A DNA stretch of 58,342 bases from Desulfallas sp. Bu1-1 (GCF_015594625.1 NZ_JADNRQ010000020.1:1-58342), one strand, 5' to 3'. Numbered from the stretch's first letter, positions 15,719 to 24,776 are shown. The notes: a model not told the origin generated them from the sequence alone. Made by a program: numbers and translations.

Positions 15719-16495
15719 CTACTCTATATTAAACAGCCTTTTGGCGTTGGCGGTGGTGGCCCGAGCCAGCTCATCAACGGATACGCCCCGCAGGGCGGCA
15801 ATGTGCTCGGCCACGTGGCGCACATAGGCGGGTTCATTGCGGCGTCCCCTGTGGGGTTCCGGCGCCAGGTAGGGGCAGTCGGTTTCAATCAACAGGCGAT
15901 CCACGGGCACCCGTACGGCAATGTCCTTCAACTTGACGGCGTTTTTAAACGTCACCGGGCCGGCCAGGGAGATGTAAAAGCCCATTTTGATACATTCCCC
16001 GGCCACCTCCCAGCTGCCGCTGAAGCAGTGCATTACTCCTCCCGCCGGGCTGATGCCGTCCCGGCGTAAAATATCCAGTAAATCGCCAAAGGCGTCCCGG
16101 GCGTGTATAATTACCGGCATGTTCAGTTCCCTTACCAGGGCCAGCTGTTCCCGAAACACCTGTTGCTGAACAGGGCGCGGGGACAGGTCCCGGTAATAGT
16201 CCAGGCCTATCTCCCCCAGGGCCACCACTTCGGGGCGGCGGGCCAGTTCATCCAGCCGGGCCAGGTAATCCGGCGGGACATCCCCGGCGTCGTGCGGGTG
16301 CACCCCCGCCGAAGCCCGCACGCCGGGGTATTTTAACGCCATGGCCGCGGCTTCTTCAGACGAAGCAAGGTCATAGCCGACGCACAAAACCCGGGTTACG
16401 GACGCTTCGGCCATGCGCTCAAACACCCGGTCCAGGTCCTGCGCAAATTGCTCGTCGTACAGGTGCGCGTGTGTATCAAACAATTCCGCCGGCAT
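15719..16495 (-). CDS. tatD: TatD-family metal-dependent DNase
   Basis: 258 residues. FDTHAHLYDEQF gives the first metal-binding HxH (residues 9 and 11); GEIGLDYY, VIIHARDA, GVMHCFSGS and LLIETDCPYLAPEP are the remaining signature metal-binding blocks. The family has 3'-5' exonuclease and related deoxyribonuclease activity. The start is one base after the metG stop (TAACATG), so the two genes are translationally coupled, as in Bacillus metS-yabD. Confidence 0.95.
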   Translation of the reverse strand: MPAELFDTHAHLYDEQFAQDLDRVFERMAEASVTRVLCVGYDLASSEEAAAMALKYPGVRASAGVHPHDAGDVPPDYLARLDELARRPEVVALGEIGLDYYRDLSPRPVQQQVFREQLALVRELNMPVIIHARDAFGDLLDILRRDGISPAGGVMHCFSGSWEVAGECIKMGFYISLAGPVTFKNAVKLKDIAVRVPVDRLLIETDCPYLAPEPHRGRRNEPAYVRHVAEHIAALRGVSVDELARATTANAKRLFNIE

Positions 16496-16496
16496 G

Positions 16497-18053
16497 TTAT
16501 TCTTCCCCCAGGGTAGCCGGGTCAATGCGCGGGAACAGCGGCTCGCCCCGCTTTAGCACGGTGCCGCCGGGCAGTTTGCCCCAGCTCAATGATTCCCAGG
16601 TATGCAGCTCCGGTTTGTCCTCAAGCCCGAGCAGAGGCCAGGCCCGTTCGGGCAACCCGGGCATAAAAGGCGAAATCAGCACGGTGGCGAAGCGCAGCAC
16701 TTCGGCCACATTATAAAGCACGGTATTAAGCCGGCCCTGTTTTTCCGGGTCCTTGGCCAGAGCCCAGGGCGCCGTTTCCTCGAGGTACTTGTTGGCCCGC
16801 CCCACCAGGCGCAAAATGGTTGCCAGGGCGTTGGAAATCTCCCGCCGCTCCATCAGTTCCTCCACCGCGCCGGGGGTACCCCGGGCCAGATCGATCAGTT
16901 CCCCGTCGGGTCCCTCCGGCCGTCCCGGCTCACTTAAATGCCCCTTGAAATATTTGTATGCCATCGCGCAGGTGCGGTTGAACAGGTTGCCGAAATCGTT
17001 GGCCAGGTCCTGGTTGATGCGGTGCACCAGGGCCTCCTCCGAGTAATAAGCATCAGCCCCCAAAGGCATTTCCCGGAGCAGGAAATACCGGATGGCGTCA
17101 ACGCCGTATTTATCAATTAAGATCAGGGGATCTACCACGTTCCCCCTGGATTTGCTCATTTTGCCGCTTTCCAGCAGCACCCAGCCGTGCCCGACAACCT
17201 GCTTGGGCAGGGGAAGTCCCGCAGCCATCAGGATGATCGGCCAGATAATGGTGTGAAAGCGCACAATATCCTTGCCCACAAGGTGAATATCCGCCGGCCA
17301 GTACTTGCGGTACAACTCATCATTTTCCTGCCCGTAGCCCAGGGCGGAAATATAGTTGGTGAGCGCATCCACCCAAACGTAAATCACATGTTTGGGGTCG
17401 AAGGGCACCGGAATGCCCCAGTTGAACGTGGTCCGGGACACGCAAAGATCCTCCAACCCGCTTTTGATAAAACTGACCATTTCGTTTCGCCGGGACACCG
17501 GCTGGATGAAATCCGGGTTTTCCTCGATATGCTTCAGCATCCTGTCCGCGTATTTGGACATTTTAAAGAAGTAGCTTTCCTCCCGCAGCAGTTCAACCGG
17601 CCTGCCGCAGTCCGGGCAGTTTCCTTCCTCCAGGCGGCTTTCGGTCCAGAACGCTTCGCACGGAGTGCAGTACCAGCCTTCGTAACTGGCCTTATAAATA
17701 TCTCCCTGGTCATACAGCTTCTGAAAAATTTGCTGCACCACTTTCTTGTGCCTTTCCTCGGTGGTCCTGATAAAATCATTGTTGCTGATGTTTAAGCTGC
17801 GCCAGAGGTGTTGGAAACCGGCCACGATTTTATCCACGTATTCCTTCGGGGTTTGCCCCCTCTCCCGGGCCGAGCGCTCAATTTTCTGGCCGTGTTCGTC
17901 GGAACCCGTCAAAAACCAAACATCATAGCCCGTCAGCCTTTTAAACCGGGCCATGGCATCGGCCGCCACGGTGGTGTATGCGTGGCCGATATGAAGATTA
18001 TCACTGGGGTAATAAATGGGTGTAGTGATGTAAAAAGTTTTCTTTTCCGCCAT
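16497..18053 (-). CDS. metG: Methionyl-tRNA synthetase
   Basis: 518 codons from the ATG behind AAGGAGTTATTT. Class I motifs: HIGHAYTT after YYPSDNL, and KMSKSRGN for ATP. The zinc region has CTPCEAFW and CPDCGR. It ends after the anticodon-binding helical domain and lacks the C-terminal EMAP-like dimer domain found in longer forms. A T-box leader with an ATG specifier upstream controls it through uncharged tRNA-Met. Confidence 0.97.
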   Translation of the reverse strand: MAEKKTFYITTPIYYPSDNLHIGHAYTTVAADAMARFKRLTGYDVWFLTGSDEHGQKIERSARERGQTPKEYVDKIVAGFQHLWRSLNISNNDFIRTTEERHKKVVQQIFQKLYDQGDIYKASYEGWYCTPCEAFWTESRLEEGNCPDCGRPVELLREESYFFKMSKYADRMLKHIEENPDFIQPVSRRNEMVSFIKSGLEDLCVSRTTFNWGIPVPFDPKHVIYVWVDALTNYISALGYGQENDELYRKYWPADIHLVGKDIVRFHTIIWPIILMAAGLPLPKQVVGHGWVLLESGKMSKSRGNVVDPLILIDKYGVDAIRYFLLREMPLGADAYYSEEALVHRINQDLANDFGNLFNRTCAMAYKYFKGHLSEPGRPEGPDGELIDLARGTPGAVEELMERREISNALATILRLVGRANKYLEETAPWALAKDPEKQGRLNTVLYNVAEVLRFATVLISPFMPGLPERAWPLLGLEDKPELHTWESLSWGKLPGGTVLKRGEPLFPRIDPATLGEE

Positions 18054-18099
18054 AAATAACTCCTTCCCCATATTTGAAATTATGGCCAAAAAATGGCCG

Positions 18100-18403
18100 C
18101 TTCCAATAAAAAACGCCCCCGTTGACCAGGGGCGGAAATGGTATCCGCGGTACCACCCTTATTTTCCCTTTTCCAGGTGGAAAAGGTCTCGTTTAAGGTA
18201 CGGGGAACACTGTTCCCGATACCCCAAGCGTGGTAACGGTGCTTAACCCGGTGCGGCCTAATGGGAACCACAACGTTCTATCCGTTCAGCCGACGGCTCC
18301 GGAGCCATGTTCAACCCGGTCTCCCCGGCGGGCTCTCACCTCACCCCGCTCTCTGGGCGGTTCCCCCGGATTTACTCCTCTCCATCACAGCCTTTTGGCA
18401 ATC
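18100..18403 (-). promoter_or_regulatory. T-box riboswitch, methionine type
   Basis: The minus strand carries the T-box GGTGGTACCGCGG (18145-18157) and a terminator hairpin with T6 (18114-18135). A long stem I leader (about 18230-18400) has the AGAGAGCGG-type region, and an ATG triplet at 18306-18308 lies in the position expected for the specifier loop (TTGAACATGGC). It senses uncharged tRNA-Met and controls metG-tatD. Confidence 0.92.
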
Positions 18404-18409
18404 ATATGT

Positions 18410-18439
18410 ATTTTAAAAGAATCCGATGTATTTTGTCAA
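18410..18439 (-). promoter_or_regulatory. Promoter of the metG T-box leader
   Basis: TTGACA (18434-18439) and TAAAAT (18410-18415) on the minus strand are 18 bases apart, just upstream of stem I. Confidence 0.75.
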
Positions 18440-18496
18440 GTTTTCCCTGGAATAAAAGATTTTATACAAAAATAACCAAATATTTTCAAAAAAATG

Positions 18497-18525
18497 TTGA
18501 CTTTTAATTACATCATTGGTACCAT
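18497..18525 (+). promoter_or_regulatory. Promoter of the AbrB-type regulator
   Basis: TTGACT (18497-18502) and TACCAT (18520-18525), 17 bases apart, sit about 60 bases upstream of the start codon in a very A/T-rich stretch of the kind AbrB proteins bind. Confidence 0.6.
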
Positions 18526-18584
18526 TTACTTGAATAATTAAATCATTTTATGTCGAATTTTGTCATTTTAGGGGAGGGATAGTC

Positions 18585-18845
18585 TTGAAATCAACAGGTA
18601 TTGTCAGAAAGGTGGACGAGCTGGGGCGCGTGGTTATTCCCATCGAATTGCGCCGCACCCTGGGCATCGATGAAAAGGATGCCCTGGAAATTTATGTAGA
18701 CAACGAAAAAATCATCCTCAAGAAATACGAGCCGGCCTGCGTATTTTGCGGCAATGCCGCCGACGTGCAACATTACAAGGGCAAGCTGGTCTGCCGGAGC
18801 TGCGCCGAGGCCATGTACCAGAACGTCAAGGAAAAAGCCATGTAA
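18585..18845 (+). CDS. abrB: AbrB/SpoVT-type transition-state regulator
   Basis: 86 residues. The N-terminal swapped-hairpin DNA-binding domain is STGIVRKVDELGRVVIPIEL and RRTLGIDEKDALEIYVD. The C-terminal part is a zinc-ribbon-like motif (CVFCGNA and CRSC), as in Clostridia AbrB forms. It represses post-exponential and sporulation genes. The TTG start sits behind GGGGAGGG. It is the only plus-strand gene in the metG-to-dnaX block, divergent from metG as abrB is in Bacillus. Confidence 0.9.
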   Translation: MKSTGIVRKVDELGRVVIPIELRRTLGIDEKDALEIYVDNEKIILKKYEPACVFCGNAADVQHYKGKLVCRSCAEAMYQNVKEKAM

Positions 18846-18853
18846 GTACATAT

Positions 18854-19723
18854 TCATGTTTTTTTAGTTTTCTCTTTGTTCATAAGCTTGTACAGGTCCC
18901 GCCGGGGGATATTCCTCAGGCGGGCCACTTTTTTAATCGCCTCATTTGGGTGCAGCCCTTCCCGCGTCAAAAGTTCCACGTGTTCCTCCGGCGCAAGGAA
19001 ATTCCACTCCCGGCCGGTTCCGGAATCTTCCCCGGCGCCGGTTTTGCCTTCGATGACCAATACGAATTCCCCCCGGGGCGGGTTCGCGCTGAAATAATCT
19101 CGCAATTGGCTGATGGTTCCGCGGTGAATTTCCTCGAACCGCTTGGTTAGTTCCCTTGCCGCGCAAGCCCGCCGGTCACCCAGCACATTCAAAAATTGAT
19201 CCAGCGTTTTAAGCAGCCGGTGCGGCGCCTCGTACAAAACAATGGTCCTGGTTTCCCCGGCCAGCAGGGATAGGCGCGTTTGCCGCTCTTTATTTTTTTT
19301 GGGTAGAAACCCCTCGAAAACAAACCGGCCCGACGGCAAACCAGAGACGGTGATCGCCGGCAAAAGCGCGCTCGGACCGGGGAGAGGCACCACCGTTATC
19401 CCCTGCTCCAGAGCAGCCCGGACAAGTTCCTCGCCCGGGTCGGACACGCCCGGGGTTCCGGCGTCGCTGACCAGGGCCACATTTTGCCCCGCCAGCAATC
19501 GCTCCAAAAGATACTCTCCCTTGCGGTGCCGGTTGTGCTCGTGGTAACTGGTCAACGGCGTGTGGATATCGTAGTGGCTGAGCAGCTTGCGGGTGTAGCG
19601 CGTATCCTCGGCGGCAATTAAGTCGACTTCTTTCAGCACGCGTAAAACCCGCAGGGTGATATCCTCAAGGTTGCCGATGGGAGTGGCGCAAAGATACAGA
19701 ACGCCTTTGGGGCCCGGTTCCAT
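18854..19723 (-). CDS. rsmI: 16S rRNA 2'-O-ribose methyltransferase RsmI
   Basis: 289 residues. LYLCATPIGNLEDITLRVL is the signature start; AEDTRYTRKLL, VSDAGTPGVSDPG and VPLPGPSAL are the tetrapyrrole-methylase-fold motifs. It methylates the ribose of C1402 of 16S rRNA. The ATG 19723 follows GGGAGCGG and lies one base from the yabA stop, so the pair is coupled. Confidence 0.95.
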   Translation of the reverse strand: MEPGPKGVLYLCATPIGNLEDITLRVLRVLKEVDLIAAEDTRYTRKLLSHYDIHTPLTSYHEHNRHRKGEYLLERLLAGQNVALVSDAGTPGVSDPGEELVRAALEQGITVVPLPGPSALLPAITVSGLPSGRFVFEGFLPKKNKERQTRLSLLAGETRTIVLYEAPHRLLKTLDQFLNVLGDRRACAARELTKRFEEIHRGTISQLRDYFSANPPRGEFVLVIEGKTGAGEDSGTGREWNFLAPEEHVELLTREGLHPNEAIKKVARLRNIPRRDLYKLMNKEKTKKT

Positions 19724-19725
19724 GG

Positions 19726-20040
19726 CTACCGCTCCCGGCGCAGGAAGGCCGCGCAAAAAAGACACTCGTCGGCCCGGGTTTGCCCGAACTGGATATTGCA
19801 AACATGAAACCCGGCTTGGTATAAATTGACCAGGTTTTGCCGGCCCGTTACCATACCCGCAGCGCCACCCTCGTCTCCCGCTTCATTCGCCCGCCAGTGA
19901 TACACTTGCTGCAACTGCCGTCTCAGTTTTTCATTTTCTGTTTCCAGCATTTCCACCTGGCTTTTCACACTTCTGATCTCGCTCAACAGTTCTTGCGCCC
20001 TGTTCTCCATGGTCTTCAGTTTTAGCGTTAATGGTTTCAT
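19726..20040 (-). CDS. yabA: YabA replication-initiation control protein
   Basis: 104 residues. An N-terminal leucine-zipper coiled coil (MENRAQELLSEIRSVKSQVE, then METENEKLRRQLQQV-like) precedes a C-terminal zinc cluster (HVCNIQFGQTRADECLFC). YabA bridges DnaA and DnaN and limits re-initiation. It overlaps the 3' end of ricT by 110 bases in another frame. ATG 20040 has AGGTGA upstream. Confidence 0.9.
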   Translation of the reverse strand: MKPLTLKLKTMENRAQELLSEIRSVKSQVEMLETENEKLRRQLQQVYHWRANEAGDEGGAAGMVTGRQNLVNLYQAGFHVCNIQFGQTRADECLFCAAFLRRER

Positions 20041-20860
20041 TCTGATCACCTACCGGTGTTTCAACTTCTATGGCGCTGCAGGGATATTCCTTGACCAGCT
20101 TGCTTTCCTTGAGCTCAACATGCACGGTTTGCTTAAAAATGTTGATTCCGTTTACTTTCCCCTCACCGTCCGGGGTGATTACCCGCCGGCCGGGCTCGGG
20201 AAACTTTTCCTTGGCCTGCTCGTACGCCTCGTTTTCAAACTTGAGGCAGCACATCAAACGCCCGCAGATGCCGGATATTTTGGTCGGGTTCAGGGAAAGG
20301 TTCTGATCCTTGGCCATCCGGATGGAAACGGACGCAAAATCAGATAACCACATGGAGCAGCAGAGCTCCCTGCCACAGCAGCCCAGTCCCCCCATCATCT
20401 TGGCTTCATCCCTGACCCCGATCTGGCGCAGTTCAATGCGGGTCCGAAATACCGACGCCAGGTCCTTCACCAGTTCACGGAAATCGATTCGCCCGTCGGC
20501 GGTAAAATAAAAAATAATTTTATTGCCGTCAAAAGTCTGCTCCACGTCCACCAGTTTCATGGGCAGACCGTGGGCGGCGATTTTTTCCAGGCAGATGTCG
20601 AACGCCTTTTTCTCTTTTTCCCGGTTTGCCATTAATTGCTCGAGGTCCTCCGCTTCCGCCTTGCGAAGCACTTTTTTCAGGGACCCCACCACCTCTTCCT
20701 CGGGCACTTCCCTGGGCCCGGTTACCACCATACCGTATTCAACGCCCCGGGACGTTTCCACGATCACTCCGTCGCCCACCGCCAGCGGTAAATCGTTGGG
20801 GTCGAAGTAATATATTTTTCCCGCTTTTTTAAAGCGTACTCCCACTACCAGGTACGACAA
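19931..20860 (-). CDS. ricT: RicT/YaaT PSP1-domain protein
   Basis: About 310 residues. PSP1 domain with the Cys-rich signature GLGCCGRELCCSMWL and GRLMCCLKFEN. In Bacillus RicT forms a Fe-S protein complex with RicA and RicF that stimulates RNA processing by RNase Y and the Spo0A phosphorelay. The TTG at 20860 fits GGGAGG best (eight bases); TTG 20866 is too close. The last about 36 residues are charged and low in complexity and overlap yabA. Confidence 0.93.
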   Translation of the reverse strand: MSYLVVGVRFKKAGKIYYFDPNDLPLAVGDGVIVETSRGVEYGMVVTGPREVPEEEVVGSLKKVLRKAEAEDLEQLMANREKEKKAFDICLEKIAAHGLPMKLVDVEQTFDGNKIIFYFTADGRIDFRELVKDLASVFRTRIELRQIGVRDEAKMMGGLGCCGRELCCSMWLSDFASVSIRMAKDQNLSLNPTKISGICGRLMCCLKFENEAYEQAKEKFPEPGRRVITPDGEGKVNGINIFKQTVHVELKESKLVKEYPCSAIEVETPVGDQNETINAKTEDHGEQGARTVERDQKCEKPGGNAGNRK

Positions 20861-20876
20861 TGACAATACCTCCCGT

Positions 20877-21857
20877 TCACGCGTCCCCTAATCCCGCAAT
20901 TTTAAATGCCAGGGTATCCAACAACAAGCGATGGTTTACGTTCCCGGCCAGCCGGCGGGCCGCTTTTTCCAGTGCTACCAGTATATCCAATATTTCCCTT
21001 TCCGAGTAAATATCTGCCAGTCTGGATATATTCTGCCTGTAATCAACGTTGATCAGCAACTCATCCCGGCCGATGATTCGCCAAACCAGGGCATCCCTGA
21101 AAAAGAGGACGGCGCAATTGATAAATGCCTCCAGGTCATCGCGCCCGTCCAACCCGTCAACCGGCAAAAGGGCGCCGTACGGCCGTTCCCCGGCCAAGCG
21201 GTCCAGCAATCCCCACATTTGGTCCCGCTTGTCCGCACCTTCCAGAAAAGCCAGGGCCCGCCCCGGGCACCCTCCGGATATTCTCGCCGCCACCCTGGCC
21301 CGCCCGGCATCGCCACCCCTACTTGCTTCCACCACCCGGTATACCTCTTCTTCAGGCAGCGGGCTGAACCGGTACAACTGGCACCGGGACCGGATCGTGG
21401 GCAATAACCCGTCGGTTTCATCCGCAACTAAAATAAATGTTACCCCCCGGGGGGGTTCCTCCAATATCTTTAAAATACAATTGGCCGCTTCCAGGGTCAT
21501 TTTTTCGGCCTGTTCCACCAGGTAAACCTGCCTGCCCCCGCTGAAGGAAGTATAAGCGGCGCTGTCCTGCAAGGCCCTCAACTGGGCAATTTTGATGGAA
21601 CCCCCCTGGGGGCGGATGATATGCAGGTCGGGATGCACACCCCGCTCCGACCGGGCGCAATCATCGCAATAACCGCAGGCATCGGTTTCACTTTGCCCGC
21701 ACAGCAGCGCCCGGGCAAAGGCATGGCCGGTGGTCTTTTTGCCAACGCCCGGGGGCCCGCTGAACAGGTAAGCGTGGGAAACCCGGCCCGTTGCCAGGGC
21801 GCAGGATAAACTCCGTTTTATTTTATCGTGGCCTACCACGTCACGTAAAGCCGGCAT
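20877..21857 (-). CDS. holB: DNA polymerase III delta' subunit
   Basis: 326 residues. Walker A GPPGVGKKT (34-42), a four-Cys zinc module (CGQ, CGYC, C), and the sensor ILKILEEPP and SRCQLYRFSP. The P-loop is close to consensus, unlike the degenerate loop of some delta' proteins. It is part of the clamp loader with dnaX (29885-31786). The start follows GGAGGTGCCGG. Confidence 0.95.
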   Translation of the reverse strand: MPALRDVVGHDKIKRSLSCALATGRVSHAYLFSGPPGVGKKTTGHAFARALLCGQSETDACGYCDDCARSERGVHPDLHIIRPQGGSIKIAQLRALQDSAAYTSFSGGRQVYLVEQAEKMTLEAANCILKILEEPPRGVTFILVADETDGLLPTIRSRCQLYRFSPLPEEEVYRVVEASRGGDAGRARVAARISGGCPGRALAFLEGADKRDQMWGLLDRLAGERPYGALLPVDGLDGRDDLEAFINCAVLFFRDALVWRIIGRDELLINVDYRQNISRLADIYSEREILDILVALEKAARRLAGNVNHRLLLDTLAFKIAGLGDA

Positions 21858-21891
21858 CCGGCACCTCCGAAAAAAATTAATCACACAGCCG

Positions 21892-22509
21892 TCATTCCAT
21901 CCCCAATGCGGTCAACACGCGGCGATGCACCTCCTGCTCCGGCGCATCCGCCCGCACCACGCGGAATATCTCCGGCCACCGGGAGGCCTGTTCCAAGTAC
22001 CCCTGGCGCACCCGCCGGAAAAAAGCCGCTTTTTCTCCTTCCAGGCGATCCGGCGGGCGGTTTTTCAGCGCCCGGCGCAAACCGTCCTCCACCTCCAGGT
22101 CCAGCAAGATCACCCTGTCCGGCGCCAACCCGCCGGTGGCAAGCTGGTTCAACCTGGTGAGAAATACAATGTCCACGCCTCTCCCCCAGCCCTGGTAAGC
22201 CAGTGTGGAATAAAGAAAACGATCGCACAGCACCGTCTCACCCCGGTGCAGGGCGGGTAATATTTTTTCGGTTACGTGCTGGGCGCGGTCGGCCGCATAC
22301 AAAAAAGCCTCGGTACGAGGCGTCAGGTCCCGGTAATCCGGGTCCAACAGCAGCCCCCGCAGCCTGTCCCCCACCCTGGTGCCGCCGGGCTCGCGGGTAC
22401 GCAGCACGGGCATGCCCCGGGCTTCCAGGACCCGGGCCAGCAATTCCATCTGGGTGGTTTTACCCGAACCGTCTATCCCCTCAAAAACGATAAATTTGCC
22501 GCGCGTCAA
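21892..22509 (-). CDS. tmk: Thymidylate kinase
   Basis: 205 residues. P-loop GIDGSGKT (11-18), LRTREPGGT, the DR motif LCDRFLYSTLAYQG, and a lid segment RPPDRLEGEK. It phosphorylates dTMP. The start codon is TTG, behind GGGGAGTTGAATTTA. In the order tmk-holB it matches Bacillus. Confidence 0.96.
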   Translation of the reverse strand: MTRGKFIVFEGIDGSGKTTQMELLARVLEARGMPVLRTREPGGTRVGDRLRGLLLDPDYRDLTPRTEAFLYAADRAQHVTEKILPALHRGETVLCDRFLYSTLAYQGWGRGVDIVFLTRLNQLATGGLAPDRVILLDLEVEDGLRRALKNRPPDRLEGEKAAFFRRVRQGYLEQASRWPEIFRVVRADAPEQEVHRRVLTALGME

Positions 22510-22626
22510 ATAAATTCAACTCCCCAATAATACCAAAACCCCGCCTGGCCAAAGCACCCGCGGAAATACAGCTTATTAACGCAAAGATTTAACCAACCAA
22601 TATTTTACTGCGAAAAAATCAAAATA

Positions 22627-22680
22627 TGATTTTGCTGCAAAAACCCGGTACTTGTATCCGGCGACCGGCCGCCGGCAACC
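22627..22680. repeat. Dispersed repeat, partial copy 4
   Basis: Contains gattttgctgcaaaaaccc, then tacttgtatccggcgaccgg, matching the left half of the repeat at 26528-26606. It lacks the tccgcaatttt half. Confidence 0.5.
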
Positions 22681-22690
22681 ATTAATCGTA

Positions 22691-22713
22691 CCAACAACCA
22701 ACCACCAACCACC
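22691..22713. repeat. AACC-rich simple repeat
   Basis: Repeated CCAACCA units in the gap between the decarboxylase gene and tmk. The minus strand has several GG pairs spaced for a two-tier G-quadruplex. Confidence 0.6.
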
Positions 22714-22718
22714 TGCGA

Positions 22719-24191
22719 CTAATCAGCCACCCTGACCGTCCGCAATGCCGGGTCGGCCGCGCCCTGGCAGTGCAGGCCGGATGCCCGCACCTGCAATAAA
22801 TATTCGATCACTTCGGGGGTAATTTCCTCCCCGGGATAAATTATTGCCGTGCCGGGCGGGTACACCGCGATGATTTCACCGCATACCCGACCGCGGGATT
22901 CTTCCAGCGGTACGCTCCGCTGCGGCGACAGCCAGGCCCGGCGCGGCGTCGTAACCTGGGGTGGCACCGGCGGGCCCGCCGGCGAAGGAATAACAACGCG
23001 AGGCAACCCGGCATCCCGCCGTGCCTCCAGGCTTATATCCGCCAGGGCCCGGACCAGCGCCCGGGCGTCCTCGCGCCCCGTCCCCGGAGCCAAAACCGCC
23101 ACCACGTTAAAAGCGTCGGCCATTTCCACATACACCCCGTACCCGGCCGCCAGCCGCCGGCCCACCTCGTAGCCGCTCAGACCAAGCCCTTTAACCGACA
23201 CCACCAGCCGGGTGGGGTCGTGATCCAACGCGCCGCAGGTGCCCAGGTGCTCTTTACCCAGTACCACCAGCCCCGGTATGCGGGTTAGCTCCCGCAACGT
23301 TTCCTGCGTTATTTCCAGCAATTCGTCCAGCATATCCCCGCCGTGCCGGGCCAACTGCTGCCTGGCGGCATCCAGCGAGGCCAGCAAAAGATAAGAAGGG
23401 CTGCTGGTCTGCAGCAGGCGAAGCGTGCGGGCTACCTGCTCCCGTTGCACCCGCCCGGTGCCCAGGTGCAACCAGGATGCCTGGGTAAAGGCACCACCAG
23501 TCTTGTGCACGCTCTGCACCACTGCGTCCGCTCCCAGGGACAGCGCGTCCGCCGGCAGTGCGGGGTGAAAACGGAGGTGTGTACCGTGGGCCTCGTCCAC
23601 AATCAGGGGAACGCTGTAGCGGCGGCATAGTTCCGACACCCCCGCCAGATCACCCACTACGCCATAATAACAGGGGTGAACCGCCAGCACGGCGGCGACA
23701 CCGCGCCGGGGCAAAAGTTGCTTTAGCCTGTCCTTTCCGAACCCGGCGGCAAACCCGAACTCCGGTACGATTTCAGGTTCCAAAAACACTGGACGTGCAC
23801 CGCTGAGCACCAACCCGCCCAATACCGACCGGTGGGCGTTTCTTGGCAGCACCAGCATATCGCCCTCGGCGCAAGTAGCGGAGATCAAGGCATGAATGCC
23901 CACCGTAGTGCCGTTGACCAGGAAAAAAGTATGCCGGGCGCCGTACAAGTTGGCAGCCAGTTGCTGCGCCGCTGCAATCGCTCCGTCCGGGTTGTGCAGG
24001 TCATCCAGGCCTTCCAGTTCGGTAACGTCCCAGCCGGGCAGATCGCCCTGCCGCATTACCGGGGACAGGGCCTGTCCACCCTTGTGGCCCGGTACGTGCA
24101 GCCGCACCGGGTTCCGGCGGCGGTATTTCTCCAGGGAGTCAATCAAAGGTATATGCATTTGATTTGAATTTTCCGGCAATATTTTCACCAC
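22719..24191 (-). CDS. Orn/Lys/Arg-type PLP decarboxylase
   Basis: About 480-490 residues of the short form (YaaO/SpeA type). LHVPGHKGG opens the catalytic domain; VNGTTVGIHALI, VHPCYYGVVG, IVDEAHGTH (PLP-binding Asp and His) and SVHKTGGAFTQ (Schiff-base Lys) follow. A C-terminal domain with EIIAVYPPGTAIIYPGE is typical. It probably makes a polyamine from lysine, arginine or ornithine; the substrate is not settled. The start is uncertain: GTG at the 5' end and ATG at codon 12 both lack a good ribosome site. Confidence 0.85.
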   Translation of the reverse strand: MVKILPENSNQMHIPLIDSLEKYRRRNPVRLHVPGHKGGQALSPVMRQGDLPGWDVTELEGLDDLHNPDGAIAAAQQLAANLYGARHTFFLVNGTTVGIHALISATCAEGDMLVLPRNAHRSVLGGLVLSGARPVFLEPEIVPEFGFAAGFGKDRLKQLLPRRGVAAVLAVHPCYYGVVGDLAGVSELCRRYSVPLIVDEAHGTHLRFHPALPADALSLGADAVVQSVHKTGGAFTQASWLHLGTGRVQREQVARTLRLLQTSSPSYLLLASLDAARQQLARHGGDMLDELLEITQETLRELTRIPGLVVLGKEHLGTCGALDHDPTRLVVSVKGLGLSGYEVGRRLAAGYGVYVEMADAFNVVAVLAPGTGREDARALVRALADISLEARRDAGLPRVVIPSPAGPPVPPQVTTPRRAWLSPQRSVPLEESRGRVCGEIIAVYPPGTAIIYPGEEITPEVIEYLLQVRASGLHCQGAADPALRTVRVAD

Positions 24192-24326
24192 TTAAAAATT
24201 TATACTAAAATATCATTTTAACATACTTGTCCCGCTGTTAAGCATCAACCTGCAACCTCTTTTGCAATTCATTGACATAATAAAGATGTCCGGGCGGGCC
24301 AAACTAAAATAAAGGAGTGATCGGCC

Positions 24327-24587
24327 ATGTCCGGCATAGAAATCGACATCAAGGCACTTTCCCGCAAGTATCGCACCAATGTGGCCCGGCTGATTCGCGC
24401 CTGGAAAAAAGGCCTGTCGGATCTGGAACTTTCCCGCCGCACCGGTATTAACGTCGCCACTCTCTACAGAATCAGGAGCGATATAGAATTAACTCACCGC
24501 CGGGCCAGGCTGGCCAAAAAAATGGAGTCACCGGAAGGCAAGCAATTACCCGTACAGCGCCATATTTTTTTAAGGCCGCTGGTGTAA
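24327..24587 (+). CDS. Small helix-turn-helix protein
   Basis: 86 residues, behind AAAGGAGTGATCGGCC. The first half (IDIKALSRKYRTNVARLIRAW) and second (LSDLELSRRTGINVATLYRI) are two helix-turn-helix-like units, the second closely like a resolvase or DNA-invertase HTH. No nuclease or recombinase domain is attached. The 3' end overlaps csfB/gin on the opposite strand by 94 bases. A regulator of unknown target. Confidence 0.65.
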   Translation: MSGIEIDIKALSRKYRTNVARLIRAWKKGLSDLELSRRTGINVATLYRIRSDIELTHRRARLAKKMESPEGKQLPVQRHIFLRPLV

Positions 24588-24733
24588 CATTCATAAGCGG
24601 GGTCGCTTACGGATACTTTGGTAATTTTTTCCTCGCACAGCGGGCAAATATAATTCCCGCATACAACCAGGCCATTTTCACCGGCCCGCGCCGTTTCGCA
24701 AATGATGCACGTACTTCCGGTCACCATCATCAC
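24494..24733 (-). CDS. csfB: Sigma-G inhibitor Gin (CsfB)
   Basis: 79 residues. CIICETARAGENGLVVCGNY and ICPLCEEKI form the zinc-binding core of the Gin family, and DPAYECYTSGLKKIW its C-terminal part. Gin binds sigma-G and delays it until engulfment is complete. The 20-odd residues after KKIW are extra and overlap the plus-strand HTH gene. The position between the decarboxylase and the bofA cluster matches Bacillus csfB. Confidence 0.88.
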   Translation of the reverse strand: MMMVTGSTCIICETARAGENGLVVCGNYICPLCEEKITKVSVSDPAYECYTSGLKKIWRCTGNCLPSGDSIFLASLARR

Positions 24734-24776
24734 CTTTTATAGTATATGCAGCGGCGCAAAATCCGGTGCAAACCAA

